A stretch of DNA of 64,000 nt. Origin: Lysobacterales bacterium (GTDB lineage Bacteria; Pseudomonadota; Gammaproteobacteria; Xanthomonadales; SZUA-36). How positions within the stretch are numbered: the stretch's first letter is position 1; each line of letters opens with the position of its first letter. The notes below the pieces were generated by a model. It did not search any database. It was not told the origin of the DNA and was given only the letters and a program-made list of their open reading frames with translations. The translations under genes and the position numbers were made by a program. The stretch spans positions 1-64,000 of the forward strand of contig JABAAB010000083.1 in NCBI GenBank assembly GCA_014238945.1, given 5' to 3'. This document shows, one piece after another, positions 61,935-64,000 of this stretch.

Positions 61935-63266
61935 TCAAGGATGTGAAATCCTGGAATGTCCCATTTTGACACCTGCCATCGCCGCTGCGTAGTAAATCAC
62001 AAGGTAGGCGACGACCGATACGAACAATCCCACTAAGGACTGTACCATCCAGTCCTGCTCAATAAACGTGCTGGCCGCGCCCAGGACATAGGCGGCAAAT
62101 GCGGCCGGGTTCCAAAGTGGTAGTTGATCCATTCGTTGCGGATCGAATTTCATTCTGTTAACGATGTAAAAGTCAGCAATTACCGGCCCGATTAATGGCG
62201 GAACCAGGTTAGCCAGCAGACCGATCCATTCCAGAAAATGTTGATAGATGCCCAACCCCAAAATGGTGCCTAGCAATCCACAGATTACCGTCATAACGCG
62301 TTTCGGACGCCGTAAAACACTGGAAGTCTGAATAACCGGAAGATAGAGATTGGCATCTCCTGTCGTCCAGAGCGCCAGACTCATGCCGATAAGCCCAATG
62401 CCTCCGATAAAGAATCCCTGCAATCGCATATAAGTGGTGAAATCGTGAGTACCAGACACGATTCCTCCCATGGAACCAATGATCTGAAGGAACCACTGAG
62501 CAATGATCAGTACGATGAAAGGAATCGCCAGTGCAACCCAGGCTTTTTTGGAAAAGCGGGTATATTCTGCCATCACGATGGCACCGACTATCCAGGATCC
62601 GATAACAATATTTATCGCCTCAATATTCGAGATCGGTGCCTTTGCAGCAGTGGTCGCGGACAATTCCAGGAAAGCATTCCAGCCTCCGGCCTGGAATATA
62701 TTGCTATAGGCTGCGTAAATTCCCACCAATATCAACACAACTACCGAAGGGATGCTCACCAGCTCTAAACCACGCACCCCAAAGTAGGTGGTAGCGGTAA
62801 ATAGAATTCCGGCAATCAGAGCAACCAGGTAGAACGTTGTGCTATTAAAATCCTGAGCCCAGGCGAATCCGAACGCACCAACCACGATCCCCTGCCATCC
62901 GATCAGCAGCAATGCCAGGAAAAGTACTGGCAGGTAAGCGCCAACACGACCGTAGACAAATCGATACAGCAACCCGCTATTGCAAGCAGTTTTATAGCCG
63001 ATATACCCAACCAGCGCGCCGATCACAAAGTTCGATGCGTTTCCAAGGAATGATACGTACACCAGGTCCGGCCAGAATTTAACACCCGCTCCAAGCGCGC
63101 CGCCAACGAACAGGCCAGTGACCAAAAAACCCCAGCCGAATGCCAGAGTCAAGAGAGGGAACGTGTCGCGGCGTTGTTCAGGTGCCAGCGGTGTCAGCGG
63201 ATTGTCAGCGCTAGATTGTTCTTCCACGGCGTCGAATCGCCACCATGCTTTGAGTTTGGCTTTCAT
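61935..63266 (-). CDS. NCS1 family (cytosine permease-like) transporter
   Basis: This 443-residue membrane protein has about 12 helices. The first helix region TLAFGWGFLVTGLFVGGALG and the later NASNFVIGALVGYIGYKTACNSG segment are those of the CodB-type nucleobase:cation symporters, which import cytosine, uracil, hydantoins or allantoin. The ATG at 63266, with GGGAG 6 bases upstream, is chosen; the frame extends 25 codons further without a good start. A nucleobase- or hydantoin-type permease fits with the dihydropyrimidinase-like enzyme 5 kb away. Confidence 0.9.
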   Translation of the reverse strand: MKAKLKAWWRFDAVEEQSSADNPLTPLAPEQRRDTFPLLTLAFGWGFLVTGLFVGGALGAGVKFWPDLVYVSFLGNASNFVIGALVGYIGYKTACNSGLLYRFVYGRVGAYLPVLFLALLLIGWQGIVVGAFGFAWAQDFNSTTFYLVALIAGILFTATTYFGVRGLELVSIPSVVVLILVGIYAAYSNIFQAGGWNAFLELSATTAAKAPISNIEAINIVIGSWIVGAIVMAEYTRFSKKAWVALAIPFIVLIIAQWFLQIIGSMGGIVSGTHDFTTYMRLQGFFIGGIGLIGMSLALWTTGDANLYLPVIQTSSVLRRPKRVMTVICGLLGTILGLGIYQHFLEWIGLLANLVPPLIGPVIADFYIVNRMKFDPQRMDQLPLWNPAAFAAYVLGAASTFIEQDWMVQSLVGLFVSVVAYLVIYYAAAMAGVKMGHSRISHP

Positions 63267-63345
63267 AATCACTCCCACGGGAACCTGGGTTACGTCCGAA
63301 TTATTGCACCCATCATCCAACAATAAATTAATGCGCTGCAAATTG

Positions 63346-63435
63346 GTACTATTGGAGGGTATTGCAGACTATCAAGACGAATTTGTCACCTGGATCGAAG
63401 ACAGATTCAAAGAGTTTAACGTCGATGACCCATAA
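63346..63435 (+). pseudogene. C-terminal remnant of the small hypothetical gene at 151-492
   Basis: The last 26 or so codons of this open frame (ending WIEDRFKEFNVDDP and TAA) match the C-terminus of the 113-residue protein at the left edge, allowing a 3-base gap at its start. The rest of that protein is absent: upstream sequence belongs to the permease gene and its leader. The frame to the left (from 63118) is antisense to the permease and not a gene. Confidence 0.65.
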
Positions 63436-63477
63436 TTTTAGATATTGTCCGGGCTTTAACGTATTTATTTGACTCCA
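63367..63477 (+). repeat. direct repeat, right copy
   Basis: This 111-base partner of 424-534 is in the same orientation, about 62.9 kb away, and matches at 93 of 111 positions by hand. It includes the end of the coding remnant and about 40 bases beyond its stop. Confidence 0.7.
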
Positions 63478-63493
63478 TGACGTTCAATTTTTG

Positions 63494-63856
63494 CTATTCG
63501 GGCGACTGGCTCAGCACCGACATCAGGATGGCGATACCCTCGACGAAATTACCCAGGCGAATGTTCTCGTTCGGGCTGTGCTGGTTGTTGTCGATGTTTA
63601 CAGTCGGCACCTTGGCGGCGGGCACGCCCAGTGTTTCCACAAACGGAGAGATGGGCACCGACCCACCGGAAGTGCGCACCAATATGGGTTCTTCTCCGTA
63701 AAGATGCCGCATGCCGGCCCTAGCCATTCGCCCGGCCATGGCATCCATGTCCGAGCGGTAGGCGTTGTACGAAAATTCATGCGTAAAAGTAACGATGTTG
63801 GCGTGCTTGAGTCGCTCCTCATCGGAAGGGAGATGATCAATAACGTAATAGCCCAT
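63494..63856 (-). pseudogene. C-terminal fragment of an M20-family metallopeptidase
   Basis: These 120 residues match the end of M20 dipeptidases (CNDP/DapE-like): VRTSGGSVPISPFVETLG near residue 62 and NIDNNQHSPNENIRLGNFVEG near 88, which holds the late metal His. M20 proteins are 380-550 residues long. Upstream on the minus strand the frame meets a stop within about 6 codons, so the catalytic N-terminal part is missing. It is probably a broken gene bordering the cluster. The remaining bases to the window end (63857-64000) show nothing recognisable. Confidence 0.7.
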
Positions 63857-64000
63857 ATTCTCGGAGTATAGGTAGCATTAAAGCTATATTGCCAGAAACC
63901 CGAATGTATTGATCCTCGCTTTACGATAATAAATTGCCAAGGTTTCAGTGAATTATCGCGCCAGTTACTCGGTGAAGGCTGTATTCTATCTCCTTGTCAC

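Noticed and set aside
63118-63345. Left part of the open frame that ends in the repeat remnant
   Set aside because: It is antisense to the NCS1 permease gene and its leader; only the last codons match the small hypothetical protein.
1-64000. Insertion sequences, prophage, tRNA genes, rRNA or CRISPR arrays
   Set aside because: No transposase, integrase, structural phage gene, repeated spacer pattern or recognisable tRNA cloverleaf was seen while reading; a dedicated tRNA scan was not possible.

Overview
The window reads as a dense catabolic region of a Gram-negative bacterium, most likely a gammaproteobacterium. Supporting signs are a TonB-dependent receptor, lipoprotein and Tat-type leaders, a TIGR02444-type protein, short intergenic gaps and a G+C content that looks near one half by eye. 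I found no rRNA, tRNA, CRISPR array, transposase, integrase or phage gene. Nearly every gene is an enzyme, transporter or regulator of small-molecule degradation.

Layout. (1) 0.6-10.0 kb: an IclR regulator between a leftward set (TonB receptor, acyl-CoA dehydrogenase, sodium/solute symporter) and a rightward pair (amidohydrolase-fold protein, acyl-CoA synthetase). Two near-identical 16-bp palindromes flank the IclR gene. (2) 10.0-14.7 kb: a tandem-fused class III CoA-transferase, a LacI regulator and a metallo-beta-lactamase-fold hydrolase. (3) 14.8-20.5 kb: a TetR regulator heading an operon of two beta-hydroxyacid dehydrogenases, a three-domain Rid protein and a CocE/NonD hydrolase. (4) 20.5-25.2 kb: a TrzN/AtzA-like amidohydrolase and HMG-CoA lyase leftward, and a LeuC/LeuD-type hydro-lyase pair rightward. 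(5) 25.2-33.0 kb: a seven-gene leftward operon (TRAP membrane subunits, a two-domain PEP-synthase-like protein, an M24-fold protein, a SUMF1-domain protein, an FAH-family hydrolase and an Npt-like transporter). (6) 33.4-40.4 kb: the TRAP binding protein, two dehydrogenases and an exported flavin oxidase leftward, and a membrane protein plus UbiD rightward. (7) 40.4-50.0 kb: an eight-gene leftward operon centred on a three-subunit molybdenum hydroxylase. (8) 50.2-63.3 kb: an MFS permease, an exported bicupin, two FAD dehydrogenases, UbiX, a dihydropyrimidinase-like hydrolase, a second LeuC/LeuD pair, a CoA-transferase and an NCS1 permease.

The most informative signal is a perfect 16-bp inverted repeat, TTTATCA-NN-TGATAAA. 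It occurs five times, always in a promoter region and never inside a gene that I could see: before the TetR gene and in four divergent intergenic regions at 33.0, 38.1, 50.1 and 52.8 kb. It ties modules 3, 5, 6, 7 and part of 8 into one probable TetR regulon of roughly 25 to 30 genes. TRAP subunits encoded 10 kb apart fall under the same operator type.

Working model (inference): a nitrogen-containing, probably cyclic or aromatic substrate is handled partly outside the cytoplasm by several exported oxidases and hydrolases. It is taken up by TRAP, MFS or NCS1 carriers and processed by a molybdenum hydroxylase, hydantoinase/amidohydrolase-type ring or amide hydrolysis, Rid-type imine or enamine chemistry and prenyl-FMN-dependent decarboxylation (UbiD/UbiX). 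It would then be funnelled through LeuCD-type hydro-lyases, CoA transfer, beta-oxidation-like steps and HMG-CoA lyase. The substrate cannot be named from sequence alone. Several proteins keep a hydrolase fold but lack its standard catalytic residues, so family names should not be read as reactions. Remnants of one small gene lie at both ends of the window in the same orientation (about 84% identity over 111 bp), which could mark the borders of the region.
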